From: UBA9676 sp963837105
GTDB lineage: Bacteria; Actinomycetota; Actinomycetes; Streptosporangiales; Streptosporangiaceae
DNA length: 64,000 nt
Direction of reading: 5' to 3'
Assembly (NCBI GenBank): GCA_963837105.1
Contig: CAWIMG010000028.1
Location: 62,001 to 126,000, forward strand
In this document: piece after piece, positions 7,316-19,726 of the stretch
Layout of the letters: each line of letters opens with the position of its first letter
Position numbering within the stretch: position 1 is the first letter of the stretch
The notes under the pieces: generated by a model
Told to the model about the DNA's origin: nothing
The model's input: only the letters and a program-made list of their open reading frames with translations
The model's database searches: none
Position numbers and translations under genes: made by a program

Positions 7316-8535
7316 CCGCCACCGAACTGCTCCAGGCCCGGTTCGAGGCCGCGCTGATGGGCACCTACGGCACGCCGCCGGTGGCGCTGGTGCGCGGCCA
7401 GGGCTGCCAGGTGTGGGATGCCGACGGCCGCGAGTACACCGACCTGATCGCGGGCATCGCGGTCAGCTCGCTCGGGCACGCGCATCCGGCCATTGTCGAG
7501 GCGGTGAGCCGGCAGGTCCGGGCCATCGCGCACACCTCCAACCTGTTCCTGCACGAGGGTGAGATCGCGCTGGCCGAGCGGCTGCTGGGGCTGCTGGCCG
7601 CGGACGGCCGGGTGTTCTTCACCAACTCGGGCACCGAGGCGAACGAGGCGGCGGTCAAGCTGGCCCGTCGGCAGCAGGGCGCGGCCCGCCCGGTCATGGT
7701 CGCGGCCGAGGGCGGATTCCACGGCCGGAGCCTGGGTGCGCTCGCGCTGACCGGCAAGGAGTCGATACGCCAGCCGTTTGGCCCCTTCGGGGTGGAGGTC
7801 CGGTTCGTCCGGTATGGCGACACCGGCGCGCTGGCCGCGGCGGTCGGGCCCGATTGCGCCGCGGTCTTCCTGGAGCCCTGCCAGGGTGAGGCGGGGGTGG
7901 TGCCCGCGCCGCCCGGCTACCTGGCCGCCGCCCGGCAACTGTGCGACACGACCGGCGCGCTGCTGGTCATCGACGAGATCCAGAGCGGCATCGGCCGGAC
8001 CGGCGGCTGGTTCGCCCACCAGTCCGACGGGGTGGTGCCGGACGTGCTCACGCTGGCCAAGGGGCTGGGCGGGGGGCTGCCGATTGGTGCCTGCATCGGG
8101 CTCGGGCCGGCCGCCACCGCGCTGGCCAAGGGTGACCACGGCAGCACGTTCGGCGGCAACCCGGTGGCCTGTGCGGCCGCCCTGGCGGTGCTCGCCACCA
8201 TCGAGGCCGACGGGCTGCTCGCCCACGCGGCGGCGGTCGGCGGCCGGCTGGCGGACGGCCTGGCCGCCATCAGCCACCCGCTGCTGGCCGGGGTCCGGGG
8301 CCGGGGCCTGTGGCTCGCGGCCGTGCTGGCGGCACCCGCCGCGGGCCCGGCCGAGGCGGCCTGCCGCCGGGCCGGGTTCCTGGTCAACGCCGTGCAGCCG
8401 GACGCGATCCGGCTGGCCCCGCCGCTGATCCTGTCGGCTGGCCAGGCCGGTGAGTTCCTGGCCGCGCTGCCGGCCATCCTGGACGAGGCGGCGGAACTGG
8501 CCGCCGCCGGCCCGGCCCGGCGGGAGCGGTCATGA
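7312..8535 (+). CDS. argD: Acetylornithine aminotransferase
   Basis: A 407-residue class III PLP aminotransferase converting N-acetylglutamate semialdehyde to N-acetylornithine. The PLP phosphate-binding TNSGTEANEAAVKLAR motif, the VIDEIQSGIGRTG block with the cofactor Asp, and the Schiff-base lysine in LTLAKGLGGGLPIG (Lys250) are intact, followed by GDHGSTFGGNP. Some family members also act in lysine synthesis (DapC role). The ATG at 7312 overlaps the argB stop and the stop overlaps argR. Confidence 0.96.
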   Translation: MTATELLQARFEAALMGTYGTPPVALVRGQGCQVWDADGREYTDLIAGIAVSSLGHAHPAIVEAVSRQVRAIAHTSNLFLHEGEIALAERLLGLLAADGRVFFTNSGTEANEAAVKLARRQQGAARPVMVAAEGGFHGRSLGALALTGKESIRQPFGPFGVEVRFVRYGDTGALAAAVGPDCAAVFLEPCQGEAGVVPAPPGYLAAARQLCDTTGALLVIDEIQSGIGRTGGWFAHQSDGVVPDVLTLAKGLGGGLPIGACIGLGPAATALAKGDHGSTFGGNPVACAAALAVLATIEADGLLAHAAAVGGRLADGLAAISHPLLAGVRGRGLWLAAVLAAPAAGPAEAACRRAGFLVNAVQPDAIRLAPPLILSAGQAGEFLAALPAILDEAAELAAAGPARRERS

Positions 8536-9074
8536 CCGCGGTGAGCCCGGGCACCAAGGCGGCCCGGCAGGCACAGATCAGCGGCATCCTGGCCCGCACC
8601 CAGGTGCGGTCGCAGGAGGAGCTGGCCGACCTGCTGGCGCAGCGCGGGGTGAGGGTCACCCAGGCGACCCTGTCCCGGGATCTGGAGGAGATGGGTGCCG
8701 TCCGGCTGCGGGCCGGCGGGACGCTGGTCTACGCGCTGCCCGGTGGCGCCGATGGCCCAGGTGGCCTGGCCGGCCCGGCCGGGCCAGACGACCACCCGCC
8801 CGGCGCGTTGCCCCGGGCCGCCACCGATCTGCTGCTCACCGCCGAGGCCAGCGCCAACCTGGTGGTGCTGCGCACCCCGGCGGGTGGAGCACAACTGCTC
8901 GCCTCGGCCATCGACCACGCGGCCTGGCCGCCGATCCTGGGCACCGTCGCCGGTGACGACACGGTGCTGGTGATCACCCGGGACCCGGCTGGCGGGGGCA
9001 CGGTGGCCAGGGCGCTGCTGGAACTGGCGGAACGCAAAGCCGCCGGAACGACGACACAAGGGATAGGGACATGA
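8532..9074 (+). CDS. argR: Arginine repressor
   Basis: A 180-residue ArgR. The N-terminal winged helix (residues ~10-75) includes the family block QATLSRDLEEMGAVRL; the C-terminal hexamerisation and arginine-binding domain (~100-175) ends in GDDTVLVITRDP and ARALLELAERK. A Gly/Pro/Ala-rich linker of ~25 residues separates them, somewhat longer than usual. It represses arginine genes when arginine is abundant; the dyad at 4067-4104 is the obvious local target, so it would control its own operon. Start and stop overlap argD and argG. Confidence 0.96.
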   Translation: MTAVSPGTKAARQAQISGILARTQVRSQEELADLLAQRGVRVTQATLSRDLEEMGAVRLRAGGTLVYALPGGADGPGGLAGPAGPDDHPPGALPRAATDLLLTAEASANLVVLRTPAGGAQLLASAIDHAAWPPILGTVAGDDTVLVITRDPAGGGTVARALLELAERKAAGTTTQGIGT

Positions 9075-10273
9075 CGGAACGTGTAGTGCTCGCCTACTCC
9101 GGCGGCCTGGACACCTCGGTCGCCATCGGCTGGATCGCCGAGCAGACCGGCGCGGAGGTGATCGCGCTGGCGATCGACGTCGGCCAGGGCGGCGAGGACC
9201 TGGCGGTGATCCGGGACCGGGCACTGGCCTGCGGGGCCAGCGCGGCCGAGGTGGTGGACGCGCGCGCCGAATTCGCGGCTGGCTACTGCCTGCCCGCGCT
9301 GCGGTCAAACGCCCTCTACATGAACCGCTACCCGCTGGTCTCCGCCCTGTCGCGGCCGCTGATCGTGGCTCACCTGGCCCGGGTGGCCCGCGAGCGGGGC
9401 GCCGACTCGGTCGCGCACGGCTGCACCGGCAAGGGGAACGACCAGGTCCGGTTCGAGGTCGGCATGGCCGCGCTGGCGCCGGAGGTGGCGGTGCTCGCGC
9501 CGGTCCGCGACTCCGGCATGACCAGGGACAAGGCCATCGCCTTCGCGGAGGAGAAGGGCCTGCCCATCAACGTCACGTCCCGGTCGCCCTACTCGATCGA
9601 CCAGAACCTGTGGGGGCGCAGCTGCGAGACCGGGCACCTGGAGGACATCTGGGAGGCGCCGCACGACGACGTCTGGTCCTACACCCAGGATCCAGGCCAG
9701 CCGCGGCAGCCGGACGAACTGGTGATCAGCTTCAGCGACGGGTCACCGATCGCCATCGACGGGCGACCGCTGTCCCCGCTGGAGCTGATCACCGAGCTGA
9801 ACGCCCGGGCCGGCGCTCAGGGTGTCGGCCGGGTGGACATGGTCGAGGACCGGCTGGTCGGGATCAAGAGCCGGGAGATCTACGAGGCACCGGCCGCCGT
9901 CACCCTGCTCGCGGCGCACGCGGAGCTGGAAAGTGTGTGCATGGAACTCGACCTGTCCCGGTTCAAGCGGCAGGCGGAGCAGCGGTGGACCGAGCTGGTC
10001 TATGACGGGCTGTGGTTCTCCCCGCTCCGGTCCGCGCTGGACGTGTTCATGACCGAGGCGTCCAGGCACGTCACCGGCGACGTCCGGGTCCGGCTGCAGG
10101 CCGGCCAGGCGGTGGTAACCGGCCGCCGCAGCCCGCTCTCGCTGTACGACCACGGGCTGGCCACCTACGACACCGGCGACACCTTCGACCAGCGGCTGGC
10201 CAAGGGGTTCGTCGAGCTGTGGGGCCTGCCCAGCAAGGTCGCCGCGATGCGCGACCGGAAGGCGGCCGGCTGA
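9071..10273 (+). CDS. argG: Argininosuccinate synthase
   Basis: A 400-residue ArgG that joins citrulline and aspartate with ATP cleavage. The ATP pyrophosphatase P-loop AYSGGLDTSV is at residues 8-17. Other family blocks are GCTGKGNDQVRFE, NLWGRSCETGHLED and GIKSREIYEAPAA. The ATG overlaps the argR stop. Length matches the actinobacterial form. The next gene, argH, is 131 bp away, the only real gap in the cluster, and that gap carries a long hairpin. argF (ornithine carbamoyltransferase) is not in the cluster and must be elsewhere. Confidence 0.97.
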   Translation: MTERVVLAYSGGLDTSVAIGWIAEQTGAEVIALAIDVGQGGEDLAVIRDRALACGASAAEVVDARAEFAAGYCLPALRSNALYMNRYPLVSALSRPLIVAHLARVARERGADSVAHGCTGKGNDQVRFEVGMAALAPEVAVLAPVRDSGMTRDKAIAFAEEKGLPINVTSRSPYSIDQNLWGRSCETGHLEDIWEAPHDDVWSYTQDPGQPRQPDELVISFSDGSPIAIDGRPLSPLELITELNARAGAQGVGRVDMVEDRLVGIKSREIYEAPAAVTLLAAHAELESVCMELDLSRFKRQAEQRWTELVYDGLWFSPLRSALDVFMTEASRHVTGDVRVRLQAGQAVVTGRRSPLSLYDHGLATYDTGDTFDQRLAKGFVELWGLPSKVAAMRDRKAAG

Positions 10274-10323
10274 CCCTGGCCCCGGCCAACACGGCGCGGC
10301 GGCGGCCGCGTCTGGTTGATAAT

Positions 10324-10376
10324 CATGATCGCGGAATCCAGTCAGTCACTATCCCTGACCCGATTCCGTGATCATG
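10324..10376 (+). promoter_or_regulatory. Long intercistronic hairpin between argG and argH
   Basis: CATGATCGCGGAATC (10324-10338) pairs with GATTCCGTGATCATG (10362-10376), one position being G·T. Inside, GTCAG (10341-10345) pairs with CTGAC (10355-10359), leaving a 9-nt loop. In all this is a ~20-bp stem with a 2x2 internal loop, much more AT-rich than its surroundings. There is no T-tract. It may lower or insulate argH expression or protect the upstream mRNA, or be a small repeated palindromic element. Confidence 0.6.
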
Positions 10377-10404
10377 GTGCGGGCGACGCGGAGAGGGTCC
10401 GGCG

Positions 10405-11823
10405 GTGGCAGAGCAGGAGCGGAAGCCGACCCGGCTGTGGGGCGGCCGGTTCGAGTCGGGCCCGGCCGAGGCGCTCGCCCGGCTGTCGGTCAGCGTCCAG
10501 TTCGACTGGCGGCTCGCCCGCTATGACCTGCTCGCCTCCGCCGCACACGCGCGGGTGCTGCACAAGGCCGGGCTGCTGGACGACGCCGAGCTGGACCGGC
10601 TGCTGGCGGCGCTGACGGATCTGGGCCAGGCCTGCCGGGACGGCCAGTTCCGGCCGGTGGCCAGCGACGAGGACGTGCACACCGCGCTGGAGCGGGGCCT
10701 GCTGGAGCGGGTGGGCGCACTGGGTGGCAAGCTGCGGGCCGGCCGCAGCCGGAACGACCAGGTCGCCACCGATCTTCGGCTGTACCTGCGCGACCACGCC
10801 CGGCTCATCGTCTCCCGGATAGCTGAGCTGCAGACCGCCCTGCTGGCGCAGGCGGCCGAGCACACCCGCAGCCCCGCGCCGGGGATGACCCACCTGCAGC
10901 ACGCCCAGCCAGTGGTGTTCGGCCACCAGCTGCTCGCTCATGTGCACGCGCTGAACCGGGACATCGGCCGGTTCCGGGACTGGGACAGGCGGGCGGCGGT
11001 GTCGCCGCTCGGCGCGGGCGCGCTGGCCGGTTCCTCGCTGCCGCTGGACCCCGAGGCGGTGGCCGCCGAGCTGGGCTTCGACAGTGCCGCGCCGAACTCG
11101 ATGGACGCGGTCAGCGACCGGGACTTCGCGGCCGAGTTCTGCTTCGCGGCCGCCCTGCTCGGGGTGCACATGTCCCGGCTTGGCGAGGAGATCGTGCTGT
11201 GGTCGTCGCAGGAGTTTGGCTGGGTGGTGATCGACGACGCCTACGCGACCGGTTCCTCGATCATGCCGCAGAAGAAGAACCCGGACGTGGCCGAGCTGGC
11301 CCGCGGCAAGGCGGGCCGCCTGATCGGCGGCCTGACCGGGCTGCTGGCCACGCTCAAGGGCCTGCCGCTGACCTACAACCGGGATCTGCAGGAGGATAAG
11401 GAGCCGGTCTTCGACGCGGTGGACACGGTCCTGCTGGTCCTGCCTGCGCTGGCCGGCCTCATCAGCACCATGCACGTGAATACCGAACGACTGGCGGCCG
11501 GCGCGAGCACCGGCTTTGCCCTGGCTACCGATCTGGCTGAGCTGCTCGTGCGCCGGGGCGTGCCGTTCCGTGACGCACACGAGGTGGTCGGTCACCTGGT
11601 GGTGTGGTGCCAGGTGCATGACTGTGATCTGCCCGAGGTGAGCGATGAGGATCTGGCCAGGATCTCGCCGCACCTGACGCCGGACATCCGCGAGGTGCTG
11701 TCGGTCACTGGCGCGCTGGCCGCCCGCACCGCGCCCGGCGGCACCGCCCCGGAGCAGGTGGCCAGGCAGCTCGCCGCGGTGCGGGCGGTGGTGGATGAGC
11801 ATGCGGCCTGGGCCGCGGGCTGA
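10405..11823 (+). CDS. argH: Argininosuccinate lyase
   Basis: A 472-residue member of the fumarase/aspartase superfamily that splits argininosuccinate into arginine and fumarate, completing the pathway. The superfamily signature GSSIMPQKKNPDV appears around residue 285. The N-terminal LWGGRFESGPAEALARLS and the middle AGRSRNDQVATDLRLYLRD blocks are typical; the TNPDVAE-like helices complete the core. The start is GTG at 10405 after a GGAGAGGG purine stretch. Its 3' end overlaps the likely start of the glycosylase gene. Confidence 0.97.
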   Translation: MAEQERKPTRLWGGRFESGPAEALARLSVSVQFDWRLARYDLLASAAHARVLHKAGLLDDAELDRLLAALTDLGQACRDGQFRPVASDEDVHTALERGLLERVGALGGKLRAGRSRNDQVATDLRLYLRDHARLIVSRIAELQTALLAQAAEHTRSPAPGMTHLQHAQPVVFGHQLLAHVHALNRDIGRFRDWDRRAAVSPLGAGALAGSSLPLDPEAVAAELGFDSAAPNSMDAVSDRDFAAEFCFAAALLGVHMSRLGEEIVLWSSQEFGWVVIDDAYATGSSIMPQKKNPDVAELARGKAGRLIGGLTGLLATLKGLPLTYNRDLQEDKEPVFDAVDTVLLVLPALAGLISTMHVNTERLAAGASTGFALATDLAELLVRRGVPFRDAHEVVGHLVVWCQVHDCDLPEVSDEDLARISPHLTPDIREVLSVTGALAARTAPGGTAPEQVARQLAAVRAVVDEHAAWAAG

Positions 11824-12521
11824 CCCGGCGCCGGCTGCCCCGGACCCGGCTGGTGTGGCCCCGGTCCCGGCGGCCGCGGCCGGGCCGCTGCTCCCGCGTG
11901 ACTTCTTCGCCCGCCCGGCGCTGGCAGTGGCGGGGGAACTGCTCGGCTGCGTGCTGGCCCACCACACCGGCGCCGGGCTGACCGCGGTGCTGCTGACCGA
12001 AGTGGAGGCCTACGAGGGGCCGTTGGATCCGGCCTCGCATGCCTACCGGGGCCAGACCGCGCGGAACGCGGTCATGTTCGGCCCGCCGGGGCACGCCTAC
12101 GTGTACTTCACCTACGGCATGCATTTCTGCGTGAACCTGGTCTGCCTGCCGCCCGGGACCGCATCCGCGGTGCTGCTGCGGGCCGGCCGGGTGATCGAGG
12201 GGGTGCCGCTCGCGGCCGCCCGCCGGTCCGCGGGGCGGAATGGTGCCCGGCCGGGCCGCATGCCTGAGCGGGAGCTGGCCCGCGGGCCGGCCCGGCTGTG
12301 CCAGGCGCTGGGCATCGGCCGGGAACTGGACGGCGCCGATGCCTGCGACCCGGCTTCGCCACTGCGGATCCACGCCGGGCCAGGCCGGCCCGGCGCCCGG
12401 GATCAGCCGCGGGCCGCGGGTCGGCATCGGCGCCGCCGCGGACCGGCCCTGGCGGTTCTGGCTGACCGGCGATCCGACCGTGTCCAGCTACCGCCCGTAC
12501 ACGCCGCGGGTACGGAAGTGA
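11795..12521 (+). pseudogene. DNA-3-methyladenine glycosylase (Mpg/AAG type), apparent frameshift
   Basis: The first frame encodes the AAG-like fold: LLPRDFFARPALAVAGELLG, LTEVEAYEGPLDPASHAYRG with the catalytic-type Glu, then YFTYGMHFCVNLVC. Near 12380-12400 homology jumps to another frame that continues GPRVGIGAAADRPWRF and WLTGDPTVSSYRPY, the usual C-terminus, and stops at 12521. One extra base (for example in CCC at 12396-12398) explains it. Unshifted, the frame would run to 12622 with an unrelated tail through the tyrS start. The enzyme removes alkylated purines in base excision repair. Start could also be GTG 11855. A sequencing error is as likely as true inactivation. Confidence 0.8.
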
Positions 12522-12557
12522 TTTCACCCCGGCCGGCGGAGATGGGACGATGCAGCG

Positions 12558-13838
12558 GTGACCGACATCCTCGACGAACTCACCTGGCGGGGCCTGCTGG
12601 CGCTGTCCACCGATCCCGATGAGCTGCGCGCCGCGCTGGACTCAAGCAGGGTGACGTTCTACGGCGGGTTCGACCCGACCGCACCCGGGCTGCACATCGG
12701 CAACCTGGTGCTGCTGCTGACCATGCGCCGCTTGCAGCTGGCCGGCCACCAGCCGATCGGCTTGGTCGGCGGGGCGACCGGCCTGATCGGCGACCCCAGC
12801 GGCAAGTCGGCGGAGCGGCTGCTCAACCCGCGGGAGACCGTCGCCGCCTGGGTGGAGCGGATCCGCGGCGAGGTGGCACGCTTCCTGGAGTTCGGCTCGG
12901 GTCCCTCCGGCGCCCTGCTGGTCAGCAACCTGGAGTGGACCGAGCAGCTGTCCGCCCTGGACTTCCTCCGGGACATCGGCAAGCACTTTCCGGTGAACCG
13001 GATGCTGGCCAGGGAGTCGGTCAAGGCGCGGCTGGAGGCGGGCGGGATCAGCTACACCGAGTTCAGCTACCAGATCCTGCAGGCCTACGACTACCTGGAA
13101 CTGCACCGGCGGTACGGCTGCACGCTCCAGCTTGGCGGCAGCGACCAGTGGGGGAACCTGGTGGCCGGGGTGGACCTCATCAAGCGGGTCGAGGCGGTGC
13201 CGGTGCACGCGCTGGCCACCCCGCTGATCAGCCGCCCGGACGGGACCAAGTACGGCAAGACCGAGGGCGGCGCGATCTGGCTGAGTCCGGATCTGATGAG
13301 CCCGTACGCGTTCTACCAGTTCTGGATCAACCGCAGTGACGCCGAGGTGGGCGGGCTGCTCCGGGTGTTCACCTTCCGGCCGAGGGAGGAGATCGAGGAG
13401 CTGGAGCGGCTGGCCAGACAGGCCCCCGCCGGGCGGGAGGCGCAGCGTGTGCTGGCCGGGGACGTGACCACCCTGGTGCACGGCGAGCAGGAGTGCGCCA
13501 AGGCGGTGGCGGCCAGCAGGGCGCTGTTCGGCCAGGGGGAACTGGCCGACCTGGACGAGCGGACGCTGGCCGCGGCACTCGCCGAGGTGCCGTCGGTGAC
13601 GGTCAAGCCGGCCCCGTCCGGCCTGCCCACGGTGGTCGACCTGCTGACCGCCACCGGGATCGCCGCCAGCAAGTCCGCGGCCCGCCGGGCGATCGCCGAG
13701 GGTGGTGCCTACCTGAACAACCAGCGGGTGCTCACCGAGGAGGCTGAGCCGGGCCAGTCCGACCTGCTGTACGGCCGGTTCCTGGTCGTCCGCCGGGGCA
13801 AGCGCACCGTCGCAGGCGTGGAAGTCGTCAGCGGCTAG
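12558..13838 (+). CDS. tyrS: Tyrosyl-tRNA synthetase
   Basis: A 426-residue class I synthetase of the bacterial TyrRS type. The HIGH-like motif is PGLHIGNL (~residue 43), the KMSKS-like motif is TKYGKTEGG (~residue 231), and the tyrosine site includes SYQILQAYDYLEL and LGGSDQWGN. The C-terminal ~65 residues form the S4-like tRNA-binding domain (SKSAARRAIAEGGAYLNNQR). GTG start at 12558. tyrS directly upstream of an rrn operon after the arg cluster is a recurrent actinomycete arrangement. Confidence 0.97.
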   Translation: MTDILDELTWRGLLALSTDPDELRAALDSSRVTFYGGFDPTAPGLHIGNLVLLLTMRRLQLAGHQPIGLVGGATGLIGDPSGKSAERLLNPRETVAAWVERIRGEVARFLEFGSGPSGALLVSNLEWTEQLSALDFLRDIGKHFPVNRMLARESVKARLEAGGISYTEFSYQILQAYDYLELHRRYGCTLQLGGSDQWGNLVAGVDLIKRVEAVPVHALATPLISRPDGTKYGKTEGGAIWLSPDLMSPYAFYQFWINRSDAEVGGLLRVFTFRPREEIEELERLARQAPAGREAQRVLAGDVTTLVHGEQECAKAVAASRALFGQGELADLDERTLAAALAEVPSVTVKPAPSGLPTVVDLLTATGIAASKSAARRAIAEGGAYLNNQRVLTEEAEPGQSDLLYGRFLVVRRGKRTVAGVEVVSG

Positions 13839-13912
13839 CGACGGCCCGTCGCCTCCAGCGGCGGGCCGCACCAGCCATGCTGGCCTGCCTCACGAGCCAG
13901 TTGATTCCCGAT

Positions 13913-13942
13913 TTGACGGGAGGCGTCCGGCCTCCCTAGTGT
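13913..13942 (+). promoter_or_regulatory. rrn promoter, upstream
   Basis: TTGACG (13913-13918) and TAGTGT (13937-13942) with an 18-bp spacer, a form very common at actinobacterial rRNA operons. It lies ~460 bp before the 16S gene. Confidence 0.7.
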
Positions 13943-14120
13943 TTCGTCCCGGCCCCAAACGTGAACCACGGCCGCCGACGGGCGGCCAGCCGGGCCGGCA
14001 CGGAAAAACCGGTTGGCGAAGGCATCCCGGCACGCTGAAACTTGGTCATAGCTGAGCGACAGCTGAGGTATGCTGGGTACTACGGTGAGCTACCTGCTCT
14101 TGTGAACCTGGTGACATCTG

Positions 14121-14149
14121 TTGACAGGAAGGTAACTCGCAGGTAAGTT
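14121..14149 (+). promoter_or_regulatory. rrn promoter, downstream
   Basis: A perfect TTGACA (14121-14126) and TAAGTT (14144-14149) with a 17-bp spacer. Transcription would start near 14156, just before the boxB/boxA-like leader. Confidence 0.75.
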
Positions 14150-14168
14150 AGCAGGGTTGCCCCCGAGT

Positions 14169-14224
14169 CAAGGCGAAAGCCTTGCGGTGGTGCGCGTCCG
14201 CTCCTTGAGAACTCAACAGCGTGC
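14169..14224 (+). promoter_or_regulatory. rrn antitermination leader (boxB-like hairpin and boxA-like element)
   Basis: CAAGGC-GAAA-GCCTTG (14169-14184) is a perfect 6-bp hairpin with a GNRA tetraloop. It is followed ~20 nt later by CCTTGAGAACTCAACAGCG, the conserved leader element of actinobacterial rrn operons. A related TTGAGAACT copy recurs before 23S at 16204. This arrangement matches Nus-factor antitermination signals. Confidence 0.65.
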
Positions 14225-14402
14225 TAAAAGCCAGTGCAAAAAGCACAAAACCCCGTCTGGGGACTGGGCTGGTGACAGCTCAGGCACCCCATGAACGGAT
14301 GCCATGATCGCCTGGAGAGCCGGTGCAACCGGCCCGAAAGGCACTCTTTTATGTCAGCATCCCGCCGCCAGGCCCATGGCCCGGCAGCGGTTGCAAATAG
14401 AC

Positions 14403-19446
<5,044 letters not shown>

Positions 19447-19515
19447 ACTTCTATTGTTTTGCACGCGTCCACTGTGCGGTTCCCGAGATGCGGTCGGGCA
19501 CCACATCTCCATAGT

Positions 19516-19635
19516 GTTTCGGTGGCCATAGCGAAGGGGAAACACCCGGTCCCATTCCGAACCCGGAAGTTAAGCCTTTCAGCGCCGATGGTACTGCGTG
19601 GGGGACCGCGTGGGAGAGTAGGACGCCGCCGGACA
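19516..19635 (+). rRNA. rrf: 5S ribosomal RNA
   Basis: About 119 nt, starting GTTTCGGTGGCCATAGCG and containing CACCCGGTCCCATTCCGAAC and the 3' GGACGCCGCCGGAC, whose end pairs with the 5' strand to form helix I. It lies ~70 bp after 23S as the last gene of the operon. Confidence 0.97.
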
Positions 19636-19642
19636 TACTTTG

Positions 19643-19673
19643 CAGGGGCCGTTTCCAGTGGAAGCGGCCCCTG
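19643..19673 (+). terminator. rrn operon terminator
   Basis: CAGGGGCCGTTTCC (19643-19656), loop AGT, then GGAAGCGGCCCCTG (19660-19673): a 14-bp stem with a single G·T pair. It is followed by a T-rich run, so this is a classical intrinsic terminator immediately after 5S. Confidence 0.92.
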
Positions 19674-19726
19674 ACTTTGTGGGTTGTGTTTCTGGCAGGC
19701 TCGTGACGGGCGCAGAGAGGCAGGAC

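Larger units (their letters stand above)
13839..14402 (+). other. rrn upstream leader region, no protein gene
   Basis: The 564 bp between tyrS and the 16S gene hold no convincing ORF. They contain two sigma70-type promoters, a GNRA hairpin followed by a boxA-like element, and a long transcribed leader. The leader includes CCGGTGCAACCGG and other short inverted repeats that probably take part in the 16S precursor processing stem. Confidence 0.8.
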
